Assembly: GCA_039621445.1 (NCBI GenBank) | Contig: CP154956.1 | Span: 90,340,482 to 90,404,481 of the forward strand | DNA length: 64,000 bases | Direction of reading: 5' to 3' | Origin: Euglena gracilis | Taxonomy: Eukaryota; Euglenida; Euglenophyceae; Euglenales | Shown: positions 46,965-56,984 of the stretch, piece after piece | How the letters are laid out: each line of letters begins with the position of its first letter | Position numbering within the stretch: position 1 is the first letter of the stretch | The notes under the pieces: model-generated | Seen by the model: only the letters and a program-made list of their open reading frames with translations | Told to the model about the DNA's origin: nothing | The model's database searches: none | Made by a program: the position numbers and the translations under genes

Positions 46965-48193
46965 GGGCGGACATTAATTTCTGATGGGCCATTCCTAACG
47001 CGGACCGGGGTTTTTGTTTTTGACAAATGTCTAAACACAATGAGCGCCATCGCCGGACGGCCCCTGGAAGACGACCAGTGGAGCCAGGCCACATTGCCAG
47101 TCCGCCTTGGTGGGCTGGGAATAAGAGATCCCAGCACCGAGCGCACACACGCAAGATGGGCTGCAACCTTGGATTTTCTAACCCGTGGTGATCACATTCT
47201 CGATTTGCCCCGCTTTGTGGAACAAACCTACTGCCGGCGGACTTCTCGAAGCTGGTGGAGGACATGAAAGCGTCATGTGAGATGCCACCGGTGGTCAAAT
47301 CGTTCATGGATGACCCCCGAAGTTGCGGGACGTTGCCCCATGAAGTCGTCTCACAGAAATTCTGGGGGCAACTGTGTGCAAAGGAGCGGCAGCAAAGGTT
47401 ACACAATTCTCTCTCTGGGGCCGACAAACTCAAACTGACATGCCAGATGAAGCCCCATGCAATGGCTTGGGCGTCGGTGATGCCTTCAGCCAGTGCAAGA
47501 ACCCTCATGCCGACCAGGGAATTCCAAGCCCTGGTCCAGTGGTCCCTGGGAGCACCCGTGGTCACCCCAACCGACGGACCGTCAGGCTGCCCAAGGTGCC
47601 ACAACCCCCTGGATGTGCGAGGCCACCATCTCGTCTGTTGCCACCGAAACAACATTGTTCGGCGACACGGGGCGGTGCAATCCTATCTCTTGGGGCTTGC
47701 TCAAAAGGCTGGGTTCCCAGCGAGACGAGAGGAAGCTGCCCCTGATGGTTCACGACCCGGGGATGTCTTCGTCATGAGGTACGATGCCAATGGTCCGGCC
47801 GCTATCGACGTGACGGTCCGCCACCCCCTAGCACCCTCCCGAACGCGACCTGGGACAGAGGACCTCGGAAGATGGCACGAAGCACAAGAGGAGGACAAGG
47901 TCAAGAAGTATGGTGCTGGCTGCCAACGAAGGGGATGGACGTTCATTCCCTTTGTCTTGGATTGCTACGGGGGCATGGGTGACGCGGCCCTTGCCTTCGT
48001 TGGCCAGTGCGTACGTCTACTTATGGGGCAGCACGACTCTTGGGAGAGGCGAGCAACGGAGGCCAACTGTTGGCAGGGCCTGAGCATGGCCCTGGCCAGG
48101 GAGCTGGCGAAGCAGCTTGCTTGGGGACAGTGCCCCGAGGAGCTCGCTGACAGCGGTGAAACAAGCCTTCATCAACCTTACTCAGTCCAGTAA
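46965..48193 (+). pseudogene. Non-LTR retrotransposon, RT C-terminus plus restriction-like endonuclease (5' truncated)
   Basis: The first part (frame of ATG 47040) has WSQATLPVRLGGLGIRDPS, the block found at the end of LINE reverse transcriptases. A single frameshift near 47225 leads to the second frame, which runs to the stop at 48191. It holds a CCHC knuckle (CPRC...HHLVCC), then RRHGAVQSYLL and RPGDVFV, then AAIDVTVRHP, matching the (R)PD-x(12-14)-D pattern of restriction-like endonucleases in R2/CRE/NeSL-type LINEs. The sequence KKYGAGCQRRGWTFIPFVLD that follows fits the same region of that family. No catalytic RT motifs remain upstream, so the copy is 5' truncated. With the frameshift it cannot retrotranspose alone. 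Confidence 0.75.
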
Positions 48194-48680
48194 CGGGGAG
48201 GTGCAAGCATGCCTCAGCCTCTCAAGCCACACGATCCGTACGGCCGAAGCACGACGAACAAAGGCCCATGGTGGCCACCTTCAATGACCCGCGTTTCACT
48301 ACGCAGATCTTTGGCCCATTGACCGCCAAAGGCTTGGAAAAAGTTCCTCTCGGTGCACATGTGCTGAAGTGGGCACGACAGTCCTCCATCTGCGGCGGCG
48401 TGGTCCACCAAAGCGCGAGCTCCGTAGTGACACATGATGACCCACGTGGCGGAGGATCGCCAAACTCCCTCAACCACAATCTGACGAAAATGTGCCCAGC
48501 AGCTACTCCGGCAGCCTATCAATGGCGGCCCCATCTCGCACCCTACTCTGAGCTCACATCTATTCATCTTTTCCCTCCCCTCCCATCGCCTGGCCCTTGC
48601 ACAGACTGTCGCTTCTGTACATAGCCTTACCCCCTGAACACGTCAAATCCAGTAGGCTGTGCCACTGGTCGGTGGACTCG
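48194..48680 (+). mobile_element. LINE 3' region and tail
   Basis: Follows the LINE stop codon. Its last ~55 bp (about 48618-48671) match the end of the element at 38436-38900 and can form a stem of CATAGCCT with AGGCTGTG, using one G-U pair. This is where an R2-like reverse transcriptase would be expected to recognise its RNA (inference). Confidence 0.6.
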
Positions 48681-48837
48681 GTTCGCCCCACCACCGAAAA
48701 TCATCGTCATACACCCAAAAAAAAAGTCTAAATGTCATATTAATGTCAATTGTCTGTCAGAAACCCTTGTCATTTGCCAAAATTGGGAATGCTGAAATAA
48801 CACACTGGGGGGGGTGTGTTATTTGGGGGGGGGGTTA

Positions 48838-49093
48838 CCGGAGGGATTAAAATACCGCGCTGCATTAATTACCGAATGGATTAATTCCGCTCACTGGGCG
48901 AGTTTCCATAACTGGCGATCTGGGCATCTTTCTGGCACGGCGGCCAAAATTAGGATCAGGCAGAAATTAATCTGGATCGCGGGGTGGGTTTTTTCCGTGT
49001 CACAGCGAAACGATCAGGCGTCTGGCAGGTTTTATTAAAGAGCGGTATTAATCCATTCGGTATTGCTACCGAGCGGTATTTTCATCCCCCCGG
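48838..49093. mobile_element. 256-bp MITE with TA target duplication
   Basis: Terminal inverted repeats of about 54 bp begin CCGGAGGGATTAAAATACCG on the left and the complement of CCGGGGGGATGAAAATACCG on the right. TA flanks both sides (48836-48837 and 49094-49095). The sequence flanking the element, joined at one TA, equals the uninterrupted site at 43345-43365, so the insertion boundaries are defined by comparison. TA duplication suggests Tc1/mariner-type mobilisation. There is no coding capacity. Confidence 0.9.
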
Positions 49094-49440
49094 TACCGAC
49101 TGCTGACCTGTGGGCGCACAGGGAGTCACGAGGAGGTTCTCCTTGCGGCGAGGGCCAAAAGAGACGTTTCCCTGGGCCCGGGGCACGGTCTGGGTGAAGC
49201 AGTGCTACCCACCGTGTGTTTATCTTACCGTCTTTGTTTTTGAAACCGTGTATTGGGGCTCTGGCTTCCCGCCCGAACCGGCGTTCTGGACGCCGGTTCG
49301 GCGCAGAAATTTCTGCGCCGAACCGGCGTCCAGAACGCCGGTTCGGGCGGGAAGCCGAAATGTGGCAGTCATTTCCAAGGAGCATAACAGACAGTTCGTT
49401 CTGTGTAAAAAAGTATTTTGCACTAGCAACTGCAAACAAA
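49094..49440. repeat. 346-bp dispersed repeat, copy 2, with perfect 94-bp palindrome
   Basis: Matches 43351-43696 with only a few differences. The palindrome at 49263-49356 is perfect over 94 bp, centred at 49309/49310. After about 49440 the two copies diverge abruptly. Confidence 0.9.
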
Positions 49441-49723
49441 GCCTTTCAGCTCTGCCACATTTTGGGTGTCACTTGCCGTGGCACTTTGCGTGTGCTGGGT
49501 TGGTGCTCCCTCCCCGCTATGGCTCCTGGGTTTGTCCTGATTGTAAGTAAGCTGTTAACGCCCCTCTGACTGCAATACGTTTTGCTATTGTTTATTTGCC
49601 GCGGCTGTGGCACTAGCCTGTTTGCCTAGCGCCTTACACCCTTCCAAAAGCGCTGACACGGTTAGGTGCATCCCTATGCAGCGCGGCCAATGCGTTGACC
49701 ATGGTGGTCAACGTGGTGGGATA

Positions 49724-49924
49724 TCATGAACGGTCGTGGACGTTGGCATTTGCGCAAATTTCTCTTTGCTGGACGACGGCTGCCTGTTGCTTCTCGTCAC
49801 CGTGATAAGAAAGGCACGTGACTTTTACCGTCCAGAAGGCAAATGCCACCAGCCAGTCGTCCAGTAAGTCAAACGTTGCCCCACGTAGTTCGCAAACCTT
49901 TTGGAAATTCCGCGCAGCTACCAC
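49724..49924 (-). pseudogene. Recombinase-family fragment (family member 3)
   Basis: The minus-strand ORF contains LLDDWLVAFAFWTVKVTCL followed by QQAAVVQQREICANANV. It aligns with KLDDWFAAFAKFTVDVEYL and ALSQRQQLCADAGV of the 41-kb copy, with the same spacing. Only this block survives; a C-tract island begins immediately upstream of it. Membership in the family is well supported; the recombinase identity of the family is not proved. Confidence 0.5.
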
Positions 49925-50095
49925 CCCCCCCCCTTATTGTCCCCCCCCCTTATTGTCCCTGGGCCCCGGCCGACGGGGGATTTTTTGGCCCGGCCAATGA
50001 AAATTCCTTTGGTACCCCCTTATTGTCCCCCCCCCTTATTGTCCCGTCGGGCCTCCCGGGGAGAGGTCGGTGGGACAATAAGGGGGGGGTACACG
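49918..50095. repeat. C-tract island with CCTTATTGTCCC words
   Basis: Four CCTTATTGTCCC words with C runs, and the reverse complement GGGACAATAAGG with a G run at the right end (50070-50091). The word borders both ends in inverted orientation, as in the 43140-43350 island. Confidence 0.8.
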
Positions 50096-50308
50096 AGCCA
50101 TTATTTTGTTTTTTGCCAATCCACCAATGGGGCAACTGTCGACAAACATATCCCCAAACAAAATTTTATGGCCTTCTGCTGTTTTCCGAGGTGCGGCGGC
50201 AGCCTCAAGGCCAGCAAAGAATTCAGCCGGTGTGGGGGGTTGGGGCAGCGCACTGGTGCAAACGGTAGCAACCTGACCGGCGTACATTTAGATTTCTTCT
50301 AAATGCAT

Positions 50309-50752
50309 AGAGGAGTCACAAATGGAGGCTAGGCACAGTGGGGGGAGGGGGGGGGCCAGGGGGGGGGCGAGCGGCCGGGGGGGGGGGGGGGGGGGGGGTC
50401 CGAGGGCGGCCGCGCGGGCGGAACCATCCTAAAATCGGTGATTTTCGGGTCCAAAAGTGGTCATTTTTTTGCCATTTTTGGGCCATTTTTTGACCAAAAA
50501 AGTGCTTTTTTCGCCGCGCGCAGAGCGCGCGGCCCCCAAATTTGCCATTTTGTGTCCGAAAATGGTCATTTTTGGTCATTTTTGGGCCTAAAAAAATCGC
50601 GATTTTTTCACCAAATTTTTTTTTTCTTGGCTATGCTAGGCACAGTGGGGGGAGGGGGGGGTCCAGCGGGCGGCCGCGCAGGGGCCGCGCGGGGGGGGGG
50701 GGGAGGGGGTCCCGGACCCCCTCGAGCGGCGCGCCTAGCCTCCAATGACTGT
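50309..50752. mobile_element. G-rich segment with short inverted ends
   Basis: CACAAATGGAGGCTAGGCAC at the left and an approximate complement (CGCCTAGCCTCCAATGACTG) at the right. Inside, CTAGGCACAGTGGGGGGAGG occurs twice (50327 and 50635), and GC-rich tracts bracket an AT-rich middle with a GCGCGC hairpin near 50515. No coding sequence. The mobile nature is inferred. Confidence 0.4.
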
Positions 50753-50759
50753 GCGTCCA

Positions 50760-50915
50760 TGAACGCCGGTTCGGGCGGGAAGCCAAAGCCCCTAATACAC
50801 GGTTTCAACAACTGTGTCCAGAACGCCGGTTCGGGCGTGAAGCCGTGTTCCAGAACGCCGGTTCGGGCTGCGTTTTAGAGACGCCGGGTTCAGAACAGAA
50901 CCGGCGTTCACCCCC
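50760..50915. repeat. GAACGCCGGTTCGGG repeats and a REP-like hairpin
   Basis: Three GAACGCCGGTTCGGGC words with GGGAAGCC or GTGAAGCC after them, then GACGCCGGGTTCAGAACAG. The first part matches 56640-56765 and its mirror at 60672-60790. Confidence 0.8.
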
Positions 50916-50989
50916 TTTGGGCCAGGGAGCACTTAGAATACGTTCATTAGCGTTCCCCTTTAGGCCCAGGGTGGAAGAACCAAAATTTC

Positions 50990-51420
50990 CCAAAGTTAAT
51001 TCCGAAAAAACCTCAGGGGGTTCAAACATAAATTTTCGCTACCTAATCTCTGAAGAATCCATGGGGTTTCCAGCCCTTTTCCCCAACCGTATTTCTGAAA
51101 GAAAAAAAACCCAGCAGGTTCCGGCCAAATTTTCCCAACTGTGATACAATGAAACCCAAGGGGTCCAGTCAATATTTCCAACCATGATACAATGAAATAA
51201 ACCCAGGAGGGTCCAGCCAAAATTTCCCTACCGTATGTCTGAAAGAACCCAGGGGGGTTCAGCCAAAAGTTCCCAACCGTAATTATAAGAAAAAACCCAG
51301 GCGTAGGTATTCAACATCTAACCGTATTTCTGAAATAACCCAGGGGGGGTCCAGCCAAAATTTCCCTGCTGTATGTCTGAAAAAACCCCGTGGGGTCCAG
51401 CCAAAATTTCCGCAATCTGT
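50990..51420. repeat. ~52-bp degenerate tandem repeat
   Basis: About eight copies of a unit containing AACCCAGG(G)n, TCCAGCCAAAATTTCCC and ACCGTATTTCTGAAA. They vary in length and sequence, suggesting an old array. Bases 51421-51630 show nothing recognisable; REP-like hairpins follow at 51632-51715. Confidence 0.8.
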
Positions 51421-51886
51421 TTCCTTGCCGGCAACATGTTTTGTCCTGTAATTGCTGCAGCCGTGGCTCTAGCAATCCTCCCCCCACCTCAGAAACTGCA
51501 AAATGCTTTTCGCCACATCCATGATATTTTGCACTCAGCAATTGTGCCTCTTATCCCCCTTCAGCCAAGAAAATTTTTGTTTCTGGGGTCACATTGGGGC
51601 ACTTTTTTTGCACAAAATACAGTCCCAAACCGGACGCCGGGTTTTGTACAGAACCGGCGTCCGGAAAATCTGTGGGGTTCTGTCCTGAACCCGGCGTCTC
51701 AAACGCCGGTTTAAATCAGTTTCAAATTGTCGTCAAAAATCAAAAAGATGGGTTTTCGACAGGATGGAAAAAGTCATAGGGGGCTGGACGTCTTGACGGC
51801 TAAGGGAGGCCATCCCACTGTTTCCGTGGGAAGCTTGCTTCACAAAATTCCAGTGTTGAAACAAATGTGGCACAGTCCTAGAGCTA

Positions 51887-52521
51887 CAGTGCGGCTAAAA
51901 ATTACGGAAGATAGAAATTTTGGCAAAATACCCAAATTTTGCCATAATTTTTTTATCGTAATTTTCTCACTACGTCGGTTTCCGACGCTGTCTTCCAGCC
52001 CACTTCCGGTTTGTGCCCAAAAGAACACAATACTCATCCCAATTGAATGTCAGTTTCTTCAATGGTATATGCTCAGCCAGCTCCTTGAAAAACGGGCGAC
52101 CGGCATCAAGCACCTGGGGAAAATCATAGCAAAAATCGCTCTGCATTAGAAATCACTGACACCTGATCAGTGGACACAACTCTATCAGAATTTGCAGCGA
52201 ACGGCCTCCATTCTGCTTTCACCAACGAAAATTTTGCCCATGCCTGACCGATCTTGAACGTTCCCCCATTTTTTTTTGGCAAGCGTTGCTGGGCGGGTAC
52301 GTGCGACAACACCTCGAGCGATTGCACCCCCTGGGGGACAGAAAAATATGTTGAGCACGCAACCAGGAGAAAAATGTCGCTCACCTGTGCCGGAGGTTAA
52401 TCCTTCATGGGACCAGATTTTGCCAGAAATTATTTTTCCAAAATAAAAATTTGCCAAATAATTTTTTCTCGCAATTTTTTTTTGCCGTAATTTTTGTCTT
52501 CCGTAATTTTTAGCCACACTG
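51887..52521. mobile_element. Tc1/mariner-like TIR element, 635 bp
   Basis: The ends CAGTGCGGCTAAAAATTACG (left) and the complement of CAGTGTGGCTAAAAATTACG (right) are inverted over about 25-35 bp and flanked by TA on both sides (51885-51886, 52522-52523). CAGTG termini and TA targets are typical of Tc1/mariner elements. The interior encodes no recognisable DDE transposase but holds a spliced ORF (next entry). Confidence 0.75.
51970..52385 (-). CDS. Unknown coding fragment with a 49-nt intron inside the TIR element
   Basis: On the minus strand a frame containing TFKIGQAWAKFSLVKAEWRP reaches ...VVSTDQ, where a 49-nt GT-AG intron (52114-52162, acceptor TTTTCCCCAG) joins it in phase to VLDAGRPFFKELAEHIPLKK and onward to a stop at 51970-51972. 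Without splicing the frame closes soon after. The composition looks coding, but I recognise no family. It occupies nearly all the interior of a small TIR element, so it may be a captured host gene piece or an unfamiliar element protein. The 5' start is not defined. Confidence 0.45.
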
Positions 52522-53423
52522 TAAAAAAAATTTGTGTTCGCAGTTCGGAAGGAGTCCAGCCTGAGACGTCGTCGTGTTCAAAAAAGGGGGTCTTTGGTGC
52601 AAAAATGGTCTTTGGTGCCACCAGCTTGAAATCCCAGTTTCTTCCGAAAACTTTTTTCACCGAAAAAACCCTGGCACCCGGGCTGTACGGGGGAGGGGGT
52701 AAACCCAACACTCACCACGGAACTAAAAATTGGCGCCGCCAGGAATACGGAAAGCCCTGGTGGGAGGGGGGTGTTGGAACCCCCCAGGTTGACGGGATTC
52801 CCATACAGCCCTGCCTGAAACTGGGGGGGGGGGCAGTTTTCAGAACATACTTGAAGAAGAAAAACCCTTTTGATAGATAAAAATTTCAGGAAGACAAAGG
52901 CTGGAAACACAAGTAAAGGAGAAATCCAAAAAAGAAAGTGCGCAATTAACAACAACAGAGTCCTGTGTTTTTTCTGCAAAACACCACAGGACCCCGACAA
53001 CGGCTGCCAATACCTGCACTTCTTCTTCTTCTTCTTCTTTTGTAACTTCTTTGACTAAACTTCACATTCTACACATAGAACCTGTGAGTGGAAGAATCAT
53101 ACATGACACACAACATGGATGACGGACAAATGGGACGGGAAAAAAACATTGGCAAATCTGGTAAAATTCCAGGATGAAGCCACATGTCCTAAAATTAAAA
53201 GCACACAATGCCAGGTGAAAGCACTCCCAAAACACAGGTCAAAGACAGAGCTGCAGCAAGTGTTCTCTGTGAAATGGAAGCAAAACTTCCTTCATGCAAA
53301 ACACCACCAGAAAACCATATGGACCGCCAGAAAATGATAGAAAAACAGAACGCACAATAGAAGACCTACCACGCAAGAGGGTGGCACTCAAAATTATCAC
53401 CCAGCGGAGCGTATTTTTGAAAA
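52522..53423. other. No recognisable gene; (TCT)n near 53020
   Basis: Short ORFs without domains, G tracts near 52690 and 52823, and a CTT/TCT run at about 53019-53040. Confidence 0.5.
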
Positions 53424-53929
53424 AGATGGCAAATTTTCGGAAGTGGTCTAGATAGACCCAGAAAAGACCAGGAGAACAATTCTTCAAAAGTCACCTTCAG
53501 GGGGGCATACATGCTTCGCCGTTCAATAAATACTGCATCAATATATTCCTTATCCTTCAAATAGTTGGATTCTGAGTTCCAGACAAAGAAAAACAACGAA
53601 TTTCAAGGGGGAGAACACATCAGTTTTGCTCCCAATTAGCCAATTAGGAAGTCCTTCCGTCCGCGATCGTCGCGAATGTTTAAAACTGTCGTGTTTTTTT
53701 CCCGAAGGAAAAGACGGAAAAAGATGTTTAAGATGGCGTCGAATTGTCGGAATGGTCTTTTATTCGTAAAAAAGACTTCGGCACCACACTTTCCACAAGG
53801 GTGTGCACCCAACTGGATGGCATGGTGTTTGGGTGGATGTCTGTAAGAGGCATAGAATGCAGGTAGCCAAATTGAAATCCCCCCACTCCCCCCCCCAATC
53901 ATCAACAAAAGGGGGCGTTTGGCCGGACC

Positions 53930-54020
53930 AACCTAGCCGGCTGGCAGACCAGCCTGGCCGGCTGGCAGACCAACCTAGCCAGCCAACATGCCGGCTGTCC
54001 AGCCGTCCGTCCAGATGAAA
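53930..54020. repeat. GCCGGCTGGCAGACC and GTCCGTCC repeats, left arm
   Basis: Three GGCTGGCAGACCA(G/A)CCT units run into GTCCAGCCGTCCGTCCAGATG. The mirror copy is at about 63405-63505. Confidence 0.85.
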
Positions 54021-54866
54021 GCCACTGTCGCTAGCCGCCTAGCAGTGATGGCTGGAAGTGGAATGAATGTGTGCACCGGAGGAGGACTAAGTTTGTCCGG
54101 GCCAAACTTCGCCCGGGTGAATGTTCGGACGTTAAGAGCTCCGGACAAAAAAGCTGTCTGCCGGAGGCACCCCCCCCCCCCCGCAGTGGGGAAGCGGACC
54201 ACGACCGGCGCGAGCATTCGGTGATGTGTCCTGACCGCCCCCCCCCCCTAGTCACGCAGGGTTCCCCCCGGAAAAAAAGGTGCAGGACATTAACTCGCAG
54301 GGCGGTGTGTTACATTTTCTGCGGAAGCCTGATTTGATCATTTACCCAAGGTGCGCCGAAGGCCTCGCAAAAAAAAACACAATAAATCCAGCCTGAAAAG
54401 GAAAAGGTTTTGTTTCAGGGGGGGATTACCCCAAAAAATACAAATAAAAATACAAAAAGAACAACTTGGTGTTTCGAATCCAATGTTTGAGGAAACATAT
54501 CAAAGATGCAACGTTGCATAGCTGACTGTGCCTTTCAATACAACTTCAAATTTGCAACATTTTTGCAAACACAATGAAAAGAAGGTTCACAGGAAATTAA
54601 ACACAAATTTGAAATAAAAACACAACCCGCTGAGACGGAAACAAACAGCGCTATGTGACAAAAAATGCAACAGTTAAAAACGACTTTACCTCTTCGTTCG
54701 TTTTTGTGATAACTGTTAGCTTTTTGCTTTAATTTTCTTCAGCTTCTTCACCTTCTTTATCAACTGTCCTGAAGAAGGAATTTCGTGTCACACAAATTTT
54801 GAATTGGGGTGTGCAGGGAATGCTGAGTTGAATTGTGATGCATTAAATGTGCAAGATGTTGAATGA

Positions 54867-55270
54867 ATGATGTCACAGAAAATACCTATTGTCCTTGAAA
54901 AAAATGATTGTGATAACATGCCACAGACAAATGTTGCTGCAAAAGGTGTTGCAGATGCATTCAGATATTTTGACAACAAAAAAAATGTTTTTCAGCAGTT
55001 TGTAAAGACTGTAGTACACATCCATTTTGAAGACAAGCCACAGACAAATGAGATGATGCAAAAGTATGCTGAAGATGCATGCATGTCGCCTTCAAAAATG
55101 TTTGGCAGTTTATAAACATTACAGGGAACATACCTTCAACTGTGAAGCGATCACCACGAACTTGGTCCGAAATGAACTATATTTCTTCGAACTCATCATT
55201 TCAAACAGTAAAACCTCTATTTTGATTGTGCTTCCATCTGAATTCAAAATGCCTATCCGCCTTCACCCGT
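54867..55270 (+). CDS. Unknown ORF pair, left arm
   Basis: An 82-codon ORF (54867-55115) with GVADAFRYFDNKKNVFQQFV and KTVVHIHFEDKPQTNEMMQK looks like protein-coding sequence with a helical, charged pattern. After its stop a second short frame continues to about 55270. I do not recognise a family. The identical ORF lies on the minus strand of the right arm, so conservation between arms says nothing about selection. Confidence 0.3.
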
Positions 55271-55385
55271 GAAATTCCATCTGCCATGGACTGTGGAAAA
55301 GTTCGTCGCATTGATGGCATTAATTTCGGTCCTAATTTAGTGTCCGCGAACTTAAAAATCCAAGGATAAAGACAAACAAAGAAGA

Positions 55386-55456
55386 GGTCCTACCCAGGTT
55401 CGAACCGGGATTATGGAAGCCAGAGTCCCGGGTGCAAACCGCTACACTATAAGACC
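55386..55456 (-). tRNA. tRNA-Gln(CTG), left arm
   Basis: 71 nt, identical to the right-arm copy: acceptor GGTCTTA with TAGGACC, D stem GTGT with GCAC, anticodon loop CTCTGGC (anticodon CTG), T stem CCCGG with CTGGG around TTCGAAC. One C-A mismatch lies in the anticodon stem. A-box TAGTGTAGCGG and B-box GGTTCGAACC are intact, with no encoded CCA. Confidence 0.85.
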
Positions 55457-55518
55457 GATGAGTGAAACTGAAAATAAAAGCTATGTAAAAATTTTGAAAC
55501 TGTGCATTGGGGCTCTGG

Positions 55519-55608
55519 CTTCACGCCCGAACCGGCGTTCTGGACGCCGGTCCGGCGCAGAAATTTTTGCGCCGAACCGGCGTCCAGAACGCCGGTTCGG
55601 GCGGGAAG
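55519..55608. repeat. Palindrome of the 94-bp family, left arm
   Basis: CCGGCGTTCTGGACGCCGG arms around GCGCAGAAATTTTTGCGCC, with two mismatches relative to the perfect copy at 49263-49356. The mirror is at about 61817-61908. It is preceded by the same ATTGGGGCTCTGGCTTC context as the copies near 43.5 and 49.3 kb. Confidence 0.9.
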
Positions 55609-55739
55609 ATGGCGTCCAAGGGACCAAAAATAAAAAGTGCCAAAAAGTGTTCAAAATGGTTAGTAGACATGTGGTAATCACATCTGAGCAGTTTTGGGGA
55701 GGTATTTGGCCACAAATTGGGGTATTTTGTGCAACAATT

Positions 55740-56180
55740 TCCATTTGGCCAAATTTGGGGAATTTTTGAAATAGAACACCATGCAGCACGGCTGAAATCT
55801 AAGGCCATCTGCTGAAAGCCCCTGAGAAGAGCTTTCAATCGATGGGCAACATGGCTGGTGAAACAAAGGAATTTCGACTTTGCAAACAGGGTCGGAAAAT
55901 GCGATCGCCGATTTTCAGAGTGCTCTGCAGTGTAGCTGAGTTCTGAGGGTACCAAATGAAAGGCCTTGGCGAGAGCTTTCAATTGATATGCTGTATGGCA
56001 CTTGAGGTGTGGGATTTGACAAATTAAGATGCCAAATTTTGGAATGCACGATCGCTGAAAATAAGCGCTGTATGCATAATGGCTGAATCCTGTGGCCATC
56101 TGCCAAAACCCCTTGAGAAGAGCTTTCGATCGATGGGTAACATGGCACCAGACGTGCGAAAACTTCAATTGGCCGATCGA
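55740..56180. repeat. Three diverged ~150-bp tandem repeats, left arm
   Basis: Each unit holds GAGAAGAGCTTTC(A/G)ATCGATGGG or a variant, then CAGATGGCC-like and GCGATCG-like words. They keep one minus frame open over 226 codons and, in the mirror arm (about 61250-61690), form part of a 294-codon frame. These ORFs show matching internal repeats and are better read as repeat-derived. Confidence 0.75.
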
Positions 56181-56639
56181 CATAGCTGGCACTTCGTTCA
56201 AAAAAAAAACACGGGTTTTTTTAAAAAAAACATGTTTTTTTTAAAAAAAACAAAAAAAAGGGCAAAATTTTTTTGCCTTTAATTTTAGCTTTTTTTTGCC
56301 CATCCTCAGGCAGAGAAAGACACCAAATTTGGGATGTTTCAAGTTGAAACATCCCAAAATGGCAGAAAAATACCCTATTTTGACCATTCTTGTTGAAGAC
56401 GTCCAAAAGTATTGGTTTTCAAGTCATTTGAGCTAAGATTGGTTCACCCTTGCGATCAAAGGCAAAATTTGGACCATCATTTTCCCCTTTGTTTTTTTTT
56501 GCCGGTTTTTTTGCCTGTTTTTTTTAATAAAAAAGCGCCAGCTATGCCGATCGACATGGCCATGCGCCCAAAGGAGCCCAAAAATGCTCCAAAATGTTCA
56601 AAAAATGGGTATTTAGGGCGAAATTGGCCTTTATTCCTT

Positions 56640-56965
56640 GAACGCCGGTTCGGGCGTGAAGCCAGAGCCCCTAATCCACGGTTTCAACAACTGTGGTGGC
56701 AGCCCGAACCGGCGTTCTGGAACACGGCTTCACGCCCGAACCGGCGTTCTGGACACAGTTTTCGTATCAAAAGCCTCCCCTTTGGGTGCCGAACCTCGTC
56801 CCAGCCCAGTAGTAAAAGCCGAGATGTTTCGCTATTTTGAGACCAACCTAGCCGTCCGTCCGTCCAGACCAAAATGAACCCTGTCCAGCCGTCCGTCCAG
56901 ATGAAAGGAATTTTCTCTAGCCATCCGTCCGTCCGTCCGTCCGTCTGTCCGTCCGTCCGCACGCC
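56640..56965. repeat. GAACGCCGGTTCGGG elements and TCCG block, left arm
   Basis: GAACGCCGGTTCGGGCGTGAAG with CACGGTTTCAACAACTGTG between inverted copies (56640-56765), then GTCCGTCCGTCC blocks with the GAAAGGAATTTTCTCTAGCC spacer (56850-56965). The mirror is at about 60470-60790. Confidence 0.85.
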
Positions 56966-56984
56966 TCCAAAGGGCATAATACCC

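Noticed and set aside
46891-47655. 254-codon minus ORF
   Set aside because: It lies antisense to the LINE reverse-transcriptase and endonuclease frames, which have recognisable motifs.
48836-49095. Resemblance to cloning-vector lac sequence (GCTGCATTAAT, CCGCTCACTG)
   Set aside because: Only short matches; the segment is better explained as a MITE with its own TIRs and TA duplication.
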